64,000 nucleotides of DNA, from the NCBI RefSeq assembly GCF_037975245.1, contig NC_092571.1:28190564-28254563 (forward strand). The letters run 5' to 3'. A program made the translations under genes and the position numbers. Below the pieces are notes generated by a model that was not told where the DNA came from, did no database searches, and was given only the letters and a program-made list of their open reading frames with translations. Source of the stretch: Apostichopus japonicus. Lineage: Eukaryota; Echinodermata; Holothuroidea; Aspidochirotida; Stichopodidae. Positions 26,105 to 39,140 of the stretch are shown here, in pieces (the stretch's first letter is position 1; each line of letters opens with the position of its first letter).

Positions 26105-27725
26105 AACATCTGTCATGTAATGATATTACTACTACATTCAGTAGAACTGGAGATTTTCTCAAGATATGTTGTCAGAAATTTTATTGGAAATTTAAGAAGA
26201 TGGTGAAAATCAAGTTACTGTGGTCATCGACTATTTAACAAGTGTGAAAGACAGCAACCATGTTGGCCGAAAGTGTTATAATGCTTAATTCTCTTTTAAA
26301 AGAGTGTATTCTTGGAGATTATTCTTACCACTCAAAATAATTATCAGACTTTGGAGAGTGTTTCAATGAAAATTCACTCATCTTGTAAATATTCCTCAGA
26401 ATACACTTTTTATTTATTTATTCCGGAGGACCCCAACACCCCCCCCCCCCACTTCTTGAGAGTCCGCTTCAATCACCCCAGGGTCACATCACCTCCATCA
26501 CAAAATCCTGCATCCACCTCTGGCTCCAACCTGAAACTGGAATGCTTTAAACAAAACATCTAATTATAAAGCAGTGTTTCAATGATGGTACACTTTCTCT
26601 CACTGATATTCAAGCACGTAATTGCTAGGACAGTGGTGTTACAATCAACTGTGCAGAAAAGTCTGTAACACATTGTTTGATGTTATCTATAAATTTAGTC
26701 ATATTTGTTACATAAACTATGACTGGGTCCATGATACATTTAGAGAATAAAATGGGGAAAAAAACAGACCTAACCCAGGATACAATTTCTCCAATATTGA
26801 AAGAAGCGAATAAGTTATTGTGGTGTAAGCAGTGGTGAAGCAAAAGGCTGTTTATTGAACCAGGGCTTCAAATGTCCTGGCGCCCTGCATTGATGTTCTG
26901 ACATTTTGAGCCAACCAATCACAACTGTTAGTCATAGGAATATAGGCAAGCAGAAGGGTGAAGGGCTCCAGGCTCCTATTCTTGATCCGGGGCTCTAGAC
27001 ACCCTGGTTACACCACTGGGAGCAAGAGGTTTGAAGGAGTGGTTACTGGTTAAGATCCCAACATTTTGTAATGATTGCTGTTAATACAAGTAACACTATT
27101 TTATTTATTAATTCAACTATATCCTTAACAACTTTCCACCCCAAATTCATCAAGTTTCAATCTTTATTTTAGGGAATATGATTTATAAGTGAATATTGTG
27201 AGTGCTAAACCAATTCTTTTTATAGGCAAGAGGTGACAGATATGCAGCAGGTAAAAGGTTTTCGGTTCCACTTTTCTGTTATCTTCATTTTTTTTCTTCC
27301 TCGATTCCCACAAAAAGTCATCACTTGAATTTTTTCTTCCAACAAATTGACATTTGAACAGATCACGTTTTGGATGTAGAATATTTGTCATAATATGAAT
27401 AAACTTCTTTTCAATGAATTTTGTCTTCTTGCTAATTTTGTAATCTCTCACTTATTTCCTCCTGTTCAGAGTGACTCACTGCAGTATGATGGAGTATCGA
27501 TCATGTGGAAATGGCAAAGGAGGGGTTTGGGGAGGGGGTTGGTGGAGGGTTGATACTGAAAGAGTATAACCTTCGCCAATACTATGTTTTTGTATGCAGT
27601 GCAATTAGAAGACTGTAAAGTGAAATGTGTGAGGTTAGGAGTCACTCATGAGGGGCCAGTGGATCCGGCATTCTATAAGGAATAGAATTGGCGGGTGGGC
27701 TGATCCTGTTAGAAGACTGTTTGAA
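26105..27725. other. Intergenic DNA between GMPS and PPP1R7
   Basis: No gene seen. It contains a C-run near 26441 and G-rich patches near 27520. Confidence 0.5.
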
Positions 27726-28107
27726 GTTGTACGCGTCAGAGGCGGGGGGGGGGGGGGTGCTGTAGCCCCCAAACAAATATTTTGGGGAAATTCGGGTAAT
27801 ATGTTGAGAATTTTTCGGGCACCTACTGAAAGAAAATTAAATTGGTATGTGTTTTTAAATGGTTAAACTTATATTATTATTGTAACGACCTCCCAAAAAT
27901 GATAACCAATATGGAAGGGTAATAACACGGCATAGGATTGAATGTAATTGGCATGCAATGTAATAACCGATGCATGCCTATGATATGCACATTAACATGT
28001 GGAGCGTACAAAAAATTGTGGTTATATTTTTTTTAACCACAATTTTTTGTTACAGCCCCCCCCCCCCCCCCAAAATCAAATTGGGATCCTACGCCTATGG
28101 TTGTACG
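27726..28107. mobile_element. Short DNA transposon with internal hairpin
   Basis: GTTGTACG is present at 27726-27733 and 28100-28107, framing 27734-28099. The right end (CCTACGCCTATG) and the G/C-run subterminal regions resemble the GGCGTAGGAACCGGGG family at 787, although the left end is altered. Near 28007-28050 a 17-base arm ending in ATTGTGGTTA is followed by its exact inverse, forming a strong A/T-rich hairpin. Confidence 0.65.
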
Positions 28108-28440
28108 TATCACTTAAAGATGACAAGAACCCTTTACTAGTTCACTGCAAAAGGCTGATGAGTACTTTTATTTATATAGTAACAACAGTACAACACATTC
28201 TCATGACTCTAAACCACCTGCTGTAAATACATAAAACCAAACTCAACAATTTTACAACACATATGAGAGTATTTAGGAACAACCTTTTTTAACCAAGTTT
28301 CAATATTACTGGTGTTGGCAAGTTTTAACTTTCTTAAAGTACAATTTCAGACAATTTTAAAATTTGGAATACCTTGAAAACCAAACTGCAGTATGTATGT
28401 AATTTAGATCCTCCTGTAACTGGACGACATACATTAATCT

Positions 28441-28504
28441 TGGAGTGACTCGAACCGGGGACCTTATGATTGGAAGGCACCGGCGTTAACCACTGAGCTA
28501 ACAC
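28441..28504 (-). repeat. tRNA-derived fragment (SINE head or tRNA pseudogene)
   Basis: On the - strand the segment reads as a tRNA-like D-arm region (TTAGCTCAGTGGTTAACGC) and a T-arm B-box (CCGGTTCGAGTC) at tRNA spacing. The anticodon arm is poor and acceptor ends do not pair, so it is not called as a working tRNA. Confidence 0.6.
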
Positions 28505-28509
28505 TGCTT

Positions 28510-29761
28510 AGCAGTAGAAACATGACATGGATTTATATATAAACACTAAAATTCTGCTTGATGTTCTCTTTAAACTTAAATCAAAGAGTTGTTGAGAAAC
28601 TGAGAAAGCTTGTATAACTGCAACTGGGCAATACACAGAAATTCAATCAGGAAAACAATGCAATATTTGTATGGCTGCTGCCATCAATGTAAATATCTAG
28701 GTCTGGACTGACTATGTCAATTAGGACACTCACAAAGAGATGTACCTACCTGAGCGGGTCATGTGTGATGTTTTTCCACTGTAGCACTGTAGTACAATAT
28801 TTAATATCATAATCTCATATAACCTCCACAGTCCCGGTGCAGCTATATGCAAACAATGGATATCTAGCTAAGGGGCACTTTTTTTTCACTGTTTGGCTGC
28901 AATTTTTAATTCCAGCCAGACATCCAGATTATATATATATATATATATCGATGGCTGCTGCTGACAGTTATGTTAAAACTTATACATCTCAGATGTCCAT
29001 TGGTAAAAGGTTGAGGTAACTTTGTGTCACTTTAACTAAGTGATGTAATGTTTCTACATAACTAGACAACCCTCCATCTAGAAGGCTCTATGCAGTTATA
29101 ACCTCTTGTTATCTGCTATTGAAGGATTATTAAGCAGCTGTTAAACCCAATACATAAAACTGTGTCCCACAAATTGTACTGTCTAAATTGTTTCATTTGC
29201 AACCCTTGGGAGTCCTGGTTAAATATTTCATCATTTATATTTTGGTACCTTATCTTTCTTTGAACAATTGATTATGAAACTGGCAGATTGTGGCAATTTG
29301 AAAACATGTATTAATGGGCAGGATCCCATCATGTGCATGTCACATGTGGAACTTGAGATTTGGCTCAATTCATCCATTATTTCAATTTTGAAGAAAATAA
29401 CTGTCAATTTTTTAACATAGTACATTATGATCAAATCCAAACTTGTTCAGGAGTGATGACATCAGAGAAGACTGTTGTACAATATAAGAAATATGGATTT
29501 CTTTAAAAAATATGGCTTGTTGAGACAGTCAAGATTTCTGATATTATTTCTAGAATATTTTATAGAAGCAGTGCTTTCCTTGAAATGATGCTAACCTTAC
29601 CAACACAGTACTGAGTACAAAAACCTGCATACTTTGTTGCAACTGAACTTGTAAAGACAAAATAGAGAAACTCTCAATCAAATAATGATAAGCTAATATG
29701 TACACAACGCTGTACAACTTGAGTAATAGTATTCTAGTTATAACTAATGAGCAAGGCATGG
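28510..29761. other. Intergenic DNA and probable PPP1R7 3' UTR
   Basis: Nothing coding was recognised. A short (AT)n run lies at 28931-28949. The part next to 29762 should include the PPP1R7 3' untranslated region. Confidence 0.45.
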
Positions 29762-32700
29762 CTATACTAATGTTGCATCAATCTGGGTGAGGCTGGGAAG
29801 GGATAACTTGATCTTCTTGCGGTACATTGGATCCTTCTGGATGGGATTGTGCTCAAAGTAAACGGTCTGAATGCGTGTGGCAAACTTCAGCTCGTCAATG
29901 TCTGGCCAGTGTTCCAGAAGATTGCTGTTAAACTGAAAAAGAAAATTTAAAAAATTGGAAATATATTGATAAATTACACGGATAAAGAGAAAAGACTAAA
30001 TAAACACTGTGGCTAGCATTTAGCAACATCACATTAAAGCTGTTTACTTCTTTTAATACCAAGGAACACATGTCTGCTTGCCAGGGATTAACTTTTAACA
30101 TTGTTAATTAATTAATTCATTAGTGAATTGTAATCTTGGGACATCTTCTTTTACGTCCTGAGTGACTACACCATACTCTCCATGTATTAGAATCAACATT
30201 ACTTGGCTCAAAACAGCAAAATTTTACTCCAAGGGACAATCAGTGCTGAAATTTTGGTTGTCCTATGAGACTGGTTTAATTTGTAGAGGAACAAAGACAG
30301 TGAAGTCCACATCCTCTCCTATTTGTACAACTTTTTGTCGCCTAAACAGGTTAAAATTTTTAATTACATTTAACATGTAAGCCTTCAATAACAAATAAAG
30401 TTGAACAAGAAAACAGTAAAATAAATTACATAAAAATGGCTTGACGAGCGATTATTCCACCAACTTACCCAAAATTCTTCCAAAACCGTTAGTTTAGATA
30501 AGTTGGACAATCTCTTTATCTTGTTTCCAGCCAAGTCTAGAGTTGTTAATTTGACCTGTGTAGATCAAACAGAATGTATGCAAGTAGTAAATGAGACAGG
30601 AAATAACATTCACAACTGAATGGAAAGTATAGTAATAAGAATGTATATGTAAATATAATACAAACTGTACAACTGAACGGAAGTATAGTAATAACAATAC
30701 TGCACAACTGAAGGGAAAGTATAGTAATAAGAATGTATATAGATATAATACATACTGTACAACTGAACGGAAAGTATAGTAATAAGAATGTATATATAGA
30801 TATAATACATACTGTACAACTGAATGGAAAGTATAGTAATAAGAATGTTTATATAGATATAATACATACGGTACAACTGAACGGAAAGTATAGTAAAAAG
30901 AATGTATATATAGATATAACACATACTGTACTAAATGAAAGCTTACATACTGTAGTGTACTAATGAAAGAATACATAGTGTGTACCATATCATGCCATAC
31001 CACACCATACACTAATTAGTATGTATACTTCAGTACACTTTATGTACATAGCATACACTATCATTCAGCTCCATTACCCACAAAATATCCGATTCAATAT
31101 TGCATACATGCAAGGTCACATACTTTTGAAGACTTCAGGAATAGATTTCCCATGGAGTGGCTGTGTTTTCATGCAGACTTGGTAAGATCTAAAGTAACAA
31201 ACATTGGCCTGTCTTTCAATGTACCTTTGTGAGGAAAATCAGGCTACTATAGCCAAATTGTGAAGTTTCAGTGGGTTAACAAAAAGTTAGCAGTAAAGGC
31301 ACATTTTATGTCTTAACTAAATTTCATCAGTCTTTTCCTCTTGAAATTTTGAAAAACACAACAACAAAAAATCAATTGGAATACAGAATATGTTTGTTTG
31401 ATCCAATACTTAGTGTGGCATTGTTGGTTCAATTAAATAGTGGTGTTATATGTATGGTCACACAACCTTTGTAAAGGAGTGACAGTACTTCATACTCACA
31501 TTTTCGTCCAGGTTTTCAATAACTTCGATGCTATTGTGACTTAAGTAGAGTTCTTCTAAACTTTCCAGCTCTCCTAAATTTTCAATCTTTATAATGCGAT
31601 TACTCTGTCGACAAAGGGAAAAAAAGAGTCTGTAAAAAGCAGTGTTTTAGTACTCGAAAAGTACTCGATACTCAAGTGCTACTCGAGTACCGATTTTTGA
31701 AGTACTCGTACAAAAGTACTCGTACTCGTTTGGGAAAATACTCGTACTCGACCTTCGGTACTCGACAGTCAAAGTACTCGTACAAAGGTACTCGGAATGA
31801 AGAGTACTCAAATATACAGGTATTTTACGAGTACTTTCAAAAAAATACATCCGGAAAAAATACCGAAATTATGCAACATTTCTTTAAACTTTGCTTTCCC
31901 TTTCGGCAATAAATTACTTAATTTATCAACTCCATAACACGCAACATTTAGCAGTGTACGAGTGTTTCCGCATTCAACACATTATTGCTGTATCCTGTTA
32001 TTGCGACATTGGCATATTACCTGTAAATGCCCAGAATTAATCACGGAGATGCAAGGTGGAAACACACTGCAATCACTAACGTCACAAGTTTGTTGCACAC
32101 GTTTTCACTTTCAGTCAGTCAGTAGCATACTCTTTTGTCTTGGCAGTTTTAAAATAATTCTTTTCAAAAAAATTAGTTTCTTTCAGTGATTAATATATGT
32201 AGTAAATTACGTACTGTGCTAACATTCGTTACAGCTTCAGCAAGCTACTGGACTTACACATAACATCCTCATATATTCACAATTTCACATATTAAATTAC
32301 TGGTATCAGGCCTGGAATTAATATTCGCTCCGAGCGGATATTTTCCATATAGACCCTTTCCTCTTGAGCAGGTTCACATGGGCTCTTTTTCATTTCACAG
32401 GGGCTATTTATTTTCATTTTTTGTCTTAGCCTAAATGTAGGCTACATTATATGTACTTCTAAAAGTGGTCTCATAGGCCTATTGGCAAGGTTGTACTGCA
32501 ACATGAAGCCTATTTAAGGCTCAAAAAAATGACCCACCTAAATCGTTTTGGGGAAATATTGGGCACTCTGGGGGGGCAAATCATCCATTGCACCTGTGTA
32601 TTTTACCAGCCCTGACTGGTATTGTATTATGTTTCTCTATACACACATGCTTATAGACAAAATGTATGAAGAATTACAGTATGTCATATTTACTGTTGTA

Positions 32701-35700
32701 CAATATTAATTTCGGGAGATTTTTAAGGGAGGTTTCAAAACAGTATACCCTCGAATGAGGGAGGAGGTATGTACAAATGCATTATTTCTATGCAAAATTA
32801 GTCGTTTGGATATAAGATACCACAGCTTGAATTTGCATTTGACAGATGAATGTTCGGTATATTTCAGGCTTGGGGTAATCGTATTCAGTAATCGTAATAG
32901 ATTACAATCGATTACATTTTTTGAAATAATCGTAATCGATTACATTTGTGAAAATTACAAAGTAATCGTAATCGTAATCGATTACAAGGGCAAAGTAATC
33001 GTAATCGTATTACATTTATGATTACAATGAAATTTGAATGAGAAGGGCAAAATCAGTAGAAATGATTAAAACTAATTCTTACTATTGGCTTTTAGTGTGA
33101 CCAAAGAAGTGTTCCTGCTTCTAGAATTCTCTAGCACAATAAACTTACACTATTAGAAGTACTGGGGATTTGATAACCATATTCAAGGATTTTTTATCAC
33201 CTGAATTTTTCTGTTCAATGCTGCCTCTCAGTGTTCACAATCCTTTTGCATACACAACTGGTTGACATTAGTTGACACGTGTGCTGATTATAGAAAATTA
33301 TTTCATTAGTATATTAAACACTTAACAAACAATAACAGTCAGGCTGACAAAATACACCCTTTAAATTCATTTAAGTAAGTAAATTTGATAAATAATTCCA
33401 TTTGCCATGTTCAGTGGGCCACAAGGCTCAGGTGTAGCACATTGCTATTTATGTCAGTCTATTGTTCTCATTACCAGAGTTGACCACTTTTTGATGAAAA
33501 TAATTTACGTTTAATTTGGCCTTCCATGTCCCATGTACTGTGGAATCATTGGAATGCCCCATTTCAAAGCTGTTTAGTTTTATTTTGGTGTTATAATGTA
33601 AAAGAGTTTTTAGTTTTGCTGCTATGCAGAAATTATTAGTTTACAAAATATAGTGTTGCATGAAAATCTTCATTTGTTTTACTTTAGTATTTGTCTGTTT
33701 ACTCTTTGTCTGTTTAAAATGTTTATTTTACTGGACTTATGGGTTACACATCTTAAACGTGTTAAGGCATAAATGTGTAATGCCTGGTAGGAATTGTAGA
33801 TATACTTCCACAATTTTGTCCGTATATACTGTAAATGCCCTTTCTTTACCCTATTTCCCGGCAGAGAGTTATATTAAACAGATATGCAGAGGATTGTGCA
33901 AGTAACCACAATGTAATCATGATTGTAATCACGATTACATTCAGATGTAATCGCCCCAAGCCTGGTATATTTCTCGGTAAAGTTACAAACAACCTCGAAT
34001 ACGAATATTTCTAATACAACGAGATTAGAAAACTTAAGTGACATGAGGACAAACTCTGTGCTTACCTGAATACTGAGCAATTTCAGCTTTTTAAGTTGAC
34101 CTAGGTTCTCCAACTTTGAAATCTTATTTTTACCTATAAAGAGACTCTCAAGGTTGACCAGAGCTTCTAAATTCTCCAGTTTCTGAGAAGAAAAAAATTG
34201 GTATTTAATCAAAGGCTTGGCATTTGACAACACAAACCAAAGTTTGATTTGGTAAAACCACAAATAAAACCATAGTGATAGTTTTAAACTTAAACCAGGA
34301 TTTAACAAATGCTTGTCTCTGTACCTTTGTGTACACAGCAGATATCCAAGATGTCATTGCTTCTAATACAACCAAATTTTTCAACCTATGCCTAACACCC
34401 TGTATAAGTTGATGTCCCCCAAACCATACAAAACCACACATATCTTCTCTGATTAGCCATTACTAAAAATGATACCATAAAAAGGAAGTATCATTTGCAT
34501 CTCTGTCAGGATGAAGTCAGAGATGACCACAGGGGGTAGAGAAGGCAAGAGGAGGGGGGGGGTGGTATTACTTGTGACGGCATAATTAGTTGGACCAGAG
34601 ACTGTGTATGAAGACAAACAGGAGGCAAGGGAAGATTAAATTGAAAGCATCTATCAAAAATACTCTGACTTTGTCGTTTTCTCTGCCTTTCAAACCTACC
34701 CTTATTCTGTTGTCTCCTAGTTCCAGCATGGTGAGTTGGCTGAAATCCCTGAGGTTCTGTATTTCTGATATCTTATTGTGCACCAGAAAGAGCTTGATGA
34801 GGTTGACCAAAGCCTCCAGATTTTCAATCTTTCGTATTTTGTTAAAAGAGAGATCTAATTGCCTGAGATAAAAAAAAAAAACTTATCTATAAAAACTAAT
34901 ATATTTTAATAATAAGGAAGTTATAATTTCTCACAAGATGAAATATTAGTGGCGGTAGAACTAAAGGTATTAACAGCCAGAGGGGTATATTTCTGAAAAT
35001 AAGCAGTTAAAGAATAAAAAAGTTCATCAAATAACATGAAATAATGTTCCCTCGGTAACGCTGCACTCAAATTGACCAGTGCAAACAAAGACCAGCTGCA
35101 CTGCATATTCATGGTTAAAACACTCTACTTCTTGTGAAGTGAAATCTCGAAGCAAAGTCAAAAGAAAAACGTGGCATATTGGTTAACTTTTGAAGTTTTT
35201 TGGTACGTACAACATGAAGTCAGAGAGTGGAACAATTTCTTAATTTTTCCTACAAGTACAACAGCAAGACTCATGGACATAATTGAAAAAATCAGTGTGG
35301 TTGCTTATTAAATTACACATATTATAAGCAAAACTTTTCAGAAACAACAAAATAATAGTCAATGCTGGGCTTCCTTTGTAAACATTAATCACAATATGAA
35401 ATCTACTTACTGCAGGTTGATCAAATTTCCAAGATTTTCAATTTTGGTCAGCTTGTTATCATATAGGTCCAACTCTGTTAGGGTTGACAACGTATCCAGT
35501 CCTTCTATTCTCTTAATATCATTTTGTCTCAAACACAAGGTCTGGAAAGTAAAAATTTAAAATACAGGGTTTGATTATTTACTGGCAATAACACTTCAGC
35601 GAAGGATATACTGTATACTGTATGCTAGAAAACTGCATGTTTGCGTTGAGTCATAACTTTACCATGTTCTTGTAAAGCAATGTAATATTTACAACCTGAG

Positions 35701-38087
35701 TAGTCCTCAAATGTGCTCAGTTGCTACTATTTACCATAATTGAGTTATTAATTAACTGGTTTAATCCAATTAATAGAATTTTGTGTCCCACAAATGTACT
35801 AAATTGTTCTGATTCATGTACAAACCTAAGGCCACAATGTCCTCATTCCTATAGTGATTATGGTGATCTAGAGTACAGTAACACATTATATTTTACTAGA
35901 CAGATACGTAGTCTTTCATTTTACAGTACAGTACAGTAAAGTATACACTGTACAGTACAGGACTGAGTTTGTACTCGAACTTTTATGCCAACACAGTTTC
36001 AGTTATGTGTAATCATCAGTGGCGGAGCGTCCATACAGTTAGAGATGCCCCCATCCGACGGACTCAAATGGACTGCTGGCGCCCTTTTCAGCTTTTTACC
36101 ACTTTTTACTTATTCGCCATTATTGACTTTTTTATTGTGCTCTCAAATACCTATTGACATTTGTCACATTTTGTTGGTGTAATTTTCTGACAAAATGGGG
36201 ATAACACCTATTTATTCTTCGTTCATCTGCAAATTAGCAAGGCCCAGAAAGGGTCATTTCCGGCGATCTAGGGAGTATCTTTACTCTTAAAATTTATGCA
36301 CGCTCCGCACCAACCTGTGGTGGCGCTCTGCTTAGATAGTGTCGAAAGCGCCCCTACAGACCATTCTCACCCCCCTTTACCAATACCCCTAGCTCCGCCA
36401 CTGGTACTCATACTCAGCCATGGCATTTTTGAAATCTCATATAGTTTAGTGTAGATGGCTTCTTATTCATACTTTCACCATGAACTGTGTACTCAGTGTA
36501 CTAATACATGCTGTACCAAGTAATATTCTTCAAGTACTGGTGTCTGTACTATTGTACTCTGTTTGCAGTGTACAGTAATAAACCATGTCCTAACAAATTC
36601 AACAAAAAGTGCAACTTAAACTTTTTAAATTGGAGAATCATTTTTCGGAATTGGATAGAAAATGCTTCACAAAATTGGGTCAATTTGCTGTGCAAATGAT
36701 ACACAAAACTTGAGCTTACACTAAAGATCTGTAATTTATATGAAAACCTGTTTATTGTTTACAATAAGTGTGTAAGTAACAAACTGTGTGATAGTCAATT
36801 TCCAAATGAAGAGTCTTCTCCAAAACTTTCTTGTTCCAAAACTGTCCCATTATGGACCTAACTACATCAAAATAAAGCAATGTTTGCAATAATATTCAGT
36901 TCCTCCTCAAACCTCGGTAGTAAAAGGGATGTTTTCTTACCTCCACTTTCTGGAGTATCTCAAATCCCTGAATAGCATCAATCCTTCTGTGTATTAGATC
37001 AACATCCTGGTAAAAAAAGAAAAAGAAAAAAAAAAAGAGAAAGAATGTTTTTCTAGCTGTCAGTTCTTTTACTTACCATTCCATATCACATATTGTAAAA
37101 AAATGGCATCATGGTCCGTCTGATACATTCCCCCCCCCCCCCCTTTGTGTTCCACAATCTGTGGAGGGAACTTAAAATTTGTTGGAAACCCAGATATATG
37201 AACCTGTGAGATAAGGAACAGTAAGATAGGAGAAGGGGGAATAGATATAGTATTGTGCAGTAGTGATCATCCTCTCACGACAATATCACTCTGCCATATG
37301 TACGGCTACTACCTGACAACTTTATTATATTTATATGAGCTTACTATGGCCTCAGGATCTAATTCAACATCAGGTAGCGCTGCTCCAGGTATTATCTGGA
37401 CTCCTCCACTTTCTTCTTCATCGTTTGATTCATCAGATGCATCTGAAAAACAATCAATTTCAAATTGAAATGAGACAATTTGGCCATCGATACATGAGGC
37501 TAACTTTGGATTGTGAGGGTACTTTAAAACATGCAGTTTGATTCCAAATTTGTTGTTGGTCAAAATATGAAAGAATCGATATGAAATACATGAAGGCTAC
37601 AGTGGAATATGTATAATGTATAATATATATGTATAATATGTATAATAATAATAATTATTACACGGGCTACTAGTACTAAGGTTATGATATATAACTTACT
37701 CTTAGCCTTGCCTAATCTTGCTATATACATACATACTGTACTCCTTGGGAAGTTAGGTTAAGGTATTGTTACAGTTAGCCTTTGGATAGCCTACACAGTG
37801 TCTATAACTATAGTAGAGGGACCTTGTGTCGAATTTGCAGGCATGCTATAACACTAAAGTGACATGTTATGTACCAGGCCTACGAACAATAGCGAATATA
37901 GCAATACGCTTGAATTGTTTCATTTTCATACTCACGAAGTTACAGTACATCACCCTTCCTAGCATATCAGTTACTTAATTTCGTAAGGGCTACGTACACA
38001 GTAAAGTTGGCCTAAATCTCCATAGCAGACAAACTGAGGCCTAGCCTGATTTACAGTACCTGATCGCACTGGGTTATTGCTACTCAT
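29762..38087 (-). CDS. PPP1R7: Protein phosphatase 1 regulatory subunit 7 (SDS22), 9 coding exons, complete
   Basis: SDS22 is a leucine-rich-repeat protein that binds the PP1 catalytic subunit and controls its assembly and activity. In transcript order the exons are 38087-38060, 37442-37345, 37006-36941, 35541-35411, 34862-34700, 34182-34066, 31604-31500, 30555-30469 and 29932-29762. All have GT-AG ends and matching phases, giving 321 residues and a TAG stop. The first exon encodes MSSNNPVRS, followed by an acidic segment (DESNDEEES), then about eleven 22-residue SDS22-type repeats (for example LYLSHNSIEVIENL, LDLSFNKIRKIENL). The C-terminal cap contains the conserved PIQKDPMYRKKI and ends LPSLTQIDATLV. 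The human protein has 360 residues; the difference is a shorter acidic N-terminus. The start is the only ATG in frame with the acidic segment. It is tail-to-tail with GMPS. Confidence 0.97.
30610..30925. repeat. 57-bp minisatellite in a PPP1R7 intron
   Basis: About five tandem copies of a 57-bp unit containing TGTACAACTGAACGGAAAGT, the first ones shortened. Because 57 is divisible by three, long open frames appear on both strands; they are not genes. Confidence 0.9.
31640..31810. repeat. GTACTCG-rich transposon end
   Basis: The segment begins CAGTGTTTTAGTACTCG and then carries more than ten GTACTCG or CGAGTAC hexamer-like repeats. This looks like one end of a hAT-type element. The opposite end was not found. 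Confidence 0.45.
32299..32622. mobile_element. 308-bp hAT-type element with perfect 8-bp duplication
   Basis: ACTGGTAT flanks 32307-32614. The ends are CAGGCCTGG and CCAGCCCTG, inverted with one mismatch. Non-coding; it lies in a PPP1R7 intron. Confidence 0.8.
32857..33972. mobile_element. 1.1-kb hAT-type element with GTAATCG subterminal repeats
   Basis: GTATATTT flanks 32865-33964. The ends CAGGCTTGGGGTAATCG and TCGCCCCAAGCCTG are inverted. Many GTAATCG/CGATTAC copies lie just inside each end, as expected for transposase-binding subterminal repeats. No transposase was recognised. It is in the same PPP1R7 intron as the 32307 element. Confidence 0.85.
36009..36411. mobile_element. 387-bp hAT-type element in a PPP1R7 intron
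   Basis: CAGTGGCGGAGC at 36017 and GCTCCGCCACTG ending at 36403 are perfect 12-bp inverted ends. The flanks GTAATCAT and GTACTCAT match at 7 of 8 bases. The interior (GGTGGCGCTC, TTAGATAGT) resembles part of the 54406 element, so the two belong to one family. Confidence 0.85.
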
Positions 38088-38789
38088 CGTGATCTGTAGT
38101 TTCAACTTCGGAATACCACACTAGACCTACGAACCAAGTCGCAGATTAGATTCAATCAAACTTGCTAATAATTTTGTTAAATCAGTCAGGCTTCTACTGC
38201 TGTGATTGTTAGATATTATAAGCGTAGTCATTCTGTTTAAGCAAAAACAATATCTAGCCTATATGCGTACTGTATCTCCCAGTAGGTTGGTCTCTTACTT
38301 CTTAGACCATGGAAAGCCAAAATTGCCAAAAGCTAAGATGATAATGTCAAAGCACTCGCTGATGATATGGTGGTACAATTATCCGCGTGTACGATTCCAC
38401 CATCATGTTCATCGTGTATTTTACATTATCATCTGAGGTTGGGGTATCACATTAGATAATTTTCTGAGGTCATGGTTCAATTGGGCGTTTGTACTGTGCA
38501 GTTTGTGCAGGGTGAATTTCTGTAACGCGTTGCCAATTTATTGCTCAGCTGAAAGCTATCAGCTGAGCTATAGCGTTTCTGCCGAAATTCTGTCACTATT
38601 TGCCACCGTGTTTGATTGACGCTATTTCGGGTTTTATTTATTTATTCGATTTGACTGAAATTGTGTAAGTGGTTTATTTGAGTTAAGATTTCATACACGC
38701 GATCATGTTTAAGAAATCGCAAAAATACTCTTCCTATAGCGTTTGTCCAAATTTGCTTAAATGTTATGGACATATATATAACGTTTATA
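38088..38789. other. PPP1R7 upstream region
   Basis: Presumed 5' flank of PPP1R7. No specific promoter element was identified with confidence. Confidence 0.4.
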
Positions 38790-39140
38790 GGAGTGAAGAC
38801 TCGCGCACAAAGAAACGTCTGCATGATGCCGGTAATCTGACATAGTTTAGAATGATGTGTAACAGGAGTGTTAGACACCACCATTGATCCCAGAAAATAC
38901 ACACACAGCTTGCTACCGTCGGTAATTAGACACTAGTGTACGGTCAATACATGCAGCTACGGTCAACACCCACAACACAGTGTTCATAGGCAGCGGTAGA
39001 CATCTCAGGTCCAACTAAAGATAACAAGGTATCTCGTTTCATTAAGGTCTGCACTTTGTAGCGACAAGAAAAAAAACTTCACTTGCAAGCAACGGAAAGT
39101 TAACTTTTCTCAGAACGCGGTTTGGGGAGAGTCTTCAATG
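38790..39140. repeat. Dispersed repeat, copy 2 (pair with 14236-14590)
   Basis: Same family as copy 1, with several small indels. See that entry for the shared blocks. Confidence 0.8.

Noticed and set aside
30494-31012. 172-residue and 104-residue frames rich in Y and I
   Set aside because: They are created by a 57-bp minisatellite whose period is a multiple of three; the real coding part here is only the PPP1R7 exon at 30469-30555.
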